From DASWHR01 sp035541035 (lineage in GTDB: Bacteria; Actinomycetota; AC-67), in NCBI GenBank assembly GCA_035541035.1, contig DATLFO010000041.1, forward strand, positions 1 through 5,897: a stretch of DNA of 5,897 nt, written 5' to 3'. The notes beneath the pieces are model-generated. The model ran no database searches. It was not told the origin of the DNA and worked only from the letters and a program-made list of their open reading frames with translations. The position numbers and the translations under genes are program-made. Of this stretch, positions 5,801 through 5,897 are shown in pieces; within the stretch, counting starts at the first letter, position 1, and every line of letters starts with the position of its first letter.

Positions 5801-5897
5801 TTCGCCGCACCGACGAGGCCGCGGCCGCAGCCGATCTCGCCCGTCGGATAGCCCGCGACGACGCCAGTCCGCAGACGATCGACGAGATCGAAGAGAT
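2857..5897 (+). CDS. SARP/BTAD-family transcriptional regulator with AAA ATPase and TPR-like domains (3' end outside window)
   Basis: At least 1013 codons are open with no stop before the window ends. A low-complexity head (1-36) precedes an OmpR-type winged helix (about 37-125; VRLLGPFEI, then REEVIELLFPGLGPE and AVSKALSMARR) and a BTAD helical domain (about 129-280; YADWAIPRR, then DEAVRTYHRCRAALRRLLDTEPS). An AAA_16/STAND-type ATPase follows: FGRE at 297, Walker A GPAGIGKT at 325-332, Walker B LALVLDD at 425-431, AILIAARTDE at 456-465, SGGNPLFAVEL at 516-526 and IHPLLRD at 616-622. The remainder, to 1013, is alpha-helical with TPR-like units, clearest at about 929-1000. Proteins of this AfsR/LuxR-like class bind DNA through the N-terminal winged helix, use the ATPase as a switch and sense ligands or partners through TPRs. 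They often control secondary metabolism or stress genes. The target is unknown here. ATG 2857 lacks a Shine-Dalgarno. GTG 2893, 12 codons later, follows GAGGGGG (2883-2889) and is a real alternative; the domains are unaffected. A C-terminal LuxR helix-turn-helix cannot be excluded. One rare TTA leucine codon occurs at 3289-3291. Confidence 0.92.
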   Translation, partial: MIDGRECDARGLVTAAATGGAPADTATQSSGEPRPIVQVRLLGPFEIRLPSGRAAGPWARPTARRLVQLLLLSRDHRIGREEVIELLFPGLGPERAANAVSKALSMARRSMADAFTEIILADRSTIWIDVNVDLRIDLELHEQELHGAIGMPPGIERDDALEQALLRGGRLLDEELYADWAIPRRDHVDQLRRDARLALARDRSAGHGRADPVAVLDAWSGVFSSDPTCEEAAISLMQAFARQGRRDEAVRTYHRCRAALRRLLDTEPSRALEVALDEAQRAPILVRPPTSLEVVSFGREGVLDEMLSHLDRTPVGGGPSLAVLGPAGIGKTHVLLVVRSRLIGQGWRVLHATSIPADAVVPYAAIRTALAPLADRVREGSLLARVMGKGSQRERAGSVEASEQQMVLAGEIADLLDDASSDGPLALVLDDSQWMEPALAAVTARLVSRPAPRGWAILIAARTDEPHAPVPPLASGVIRIDLEPMPAEPLAQVIRDRLGLRVELWSDELRQVVARSGGNPLFAVELGRAHLLTPGAAEASVPETISGLFKSHLAAATREGRSLVPVVALAGDAAPFELVLHVGAQLLGSEPAAIEAIDDLLDQGLLTEDPAGVRLIHPLLRDTALASLNPVRRAALHEALATSIEQIGGDEAGVRSAHHRIAAFMAARLRRHAEAAVREGSAAADAAFEVYAEGPALELYRGVLAAFNALPAADRAPWRAHAVAAWLRVASILTRRYEVDEAQRALKEALAMAETDQERSSAWSGLASIPYRRGDFAAVISLLETGLASLRDGSDLISAQMQVAIAWSKLRDGRTGEATDGLQAALPVLEEAGAVRAVFLCLDYLALALEAAGAHDEAADAWSRAESTLNLAAEMEGEASSRWARHSRAMFVLHRALRPLLMGDATTAVRDLEQALQAYLPLGDRYEMSVAHGLLASAYQMNGDLAAALERWETAATCLEESGHWYHLAGIHASRAGVLEALRRTDEAAAAADLARRIARDDASPQTIDEIEE
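2883..2889 (+). promoter_or_regulatory. Possible ribosome binding site for alternative GTG start at 2893
   Basis: GAGGGGG at 2883-2889, taken as GAGG at 2883-2886, sits 6 bases before GTG 2893. That GTG is in frame with the regulator and begins VTAAATGG. This is the only Shine-Dalgarno-like sequence near the gene start and competes with the leaderless ATG at 2857. Confidence 0.35.

Noticed and set aside
1..5897. CRISPR array, defence system or other multi-gene novel system
   Set aside because: No regularly spaced repeats, no nuclease, toxin or reverse-transcriptase-like motifs, and only two substantial genes. The regulator's STAND-like ATPase could recall defence NTPases, but its N-terminal winged helix plus BTAD domains point to transcription control.

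Overview
The window is high-GC DNA with strongly GC-biased third codon positions. It carries a secreted protein built from Ig-like modules and a very large SARP/BTAD-type ATPase regulator. This combination fits an actinobacterium (Actinomycetota). The lineage within the phylum cannot be fixed from this window; soil groups such as Thermoleophilia are possible, but that is a guess.

Layout: (1) 1-385 has no convincing gene. It is less GC-rich than the rest and holds a run of perfect inverted repeats at 15-41, 81-123, 155-230 and 318-349, plus a 10-bp palindrome at 246-255. (2) 386-2578 (+) encodes a 730-residue exported protein. It has a signal peptide, three diverged ~131-residue repeats that share a 'DRADN'-like signature, and then three Ig-like/beta-sandwich-type units. 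(3) 2579-2856 is the spacer between the two genes. On the minus strand it holds what looks like the first ~20 codons and upstream leader of an IS3-type transposase OrfA, a remnant insertion-sequence end that abuts the stop of the secreted-protein gene. The rest of the spacer has small palindromes and a candidate promoter. (4) 2857-5897 (+) is one uninterrupted reading frame that runs off the end of the window. It encodes at least 1013 residues of a transcriptional regulator: OmpR-type winged helix, BTAD domain, AAA/STAND-type ATPase with Walker A and B motifs, and a long TPR-like helical region.

The two genes point the same way but are separated by about 280 bp containing IS debris, so they are probably not one operon. 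Both upstream regions share short sequence words (TTCACCTCCAC; TTTCACC/CCGTTCAC variants). These could be binding sites for a common regulator, but this is only a hypothesis. No RNA gene, CRISPR array or intact mobile element was seen. The points most worth a second look are the repeat family in the secreted protein, the nested inverted repeats ahead of it, and the solitary IS end.
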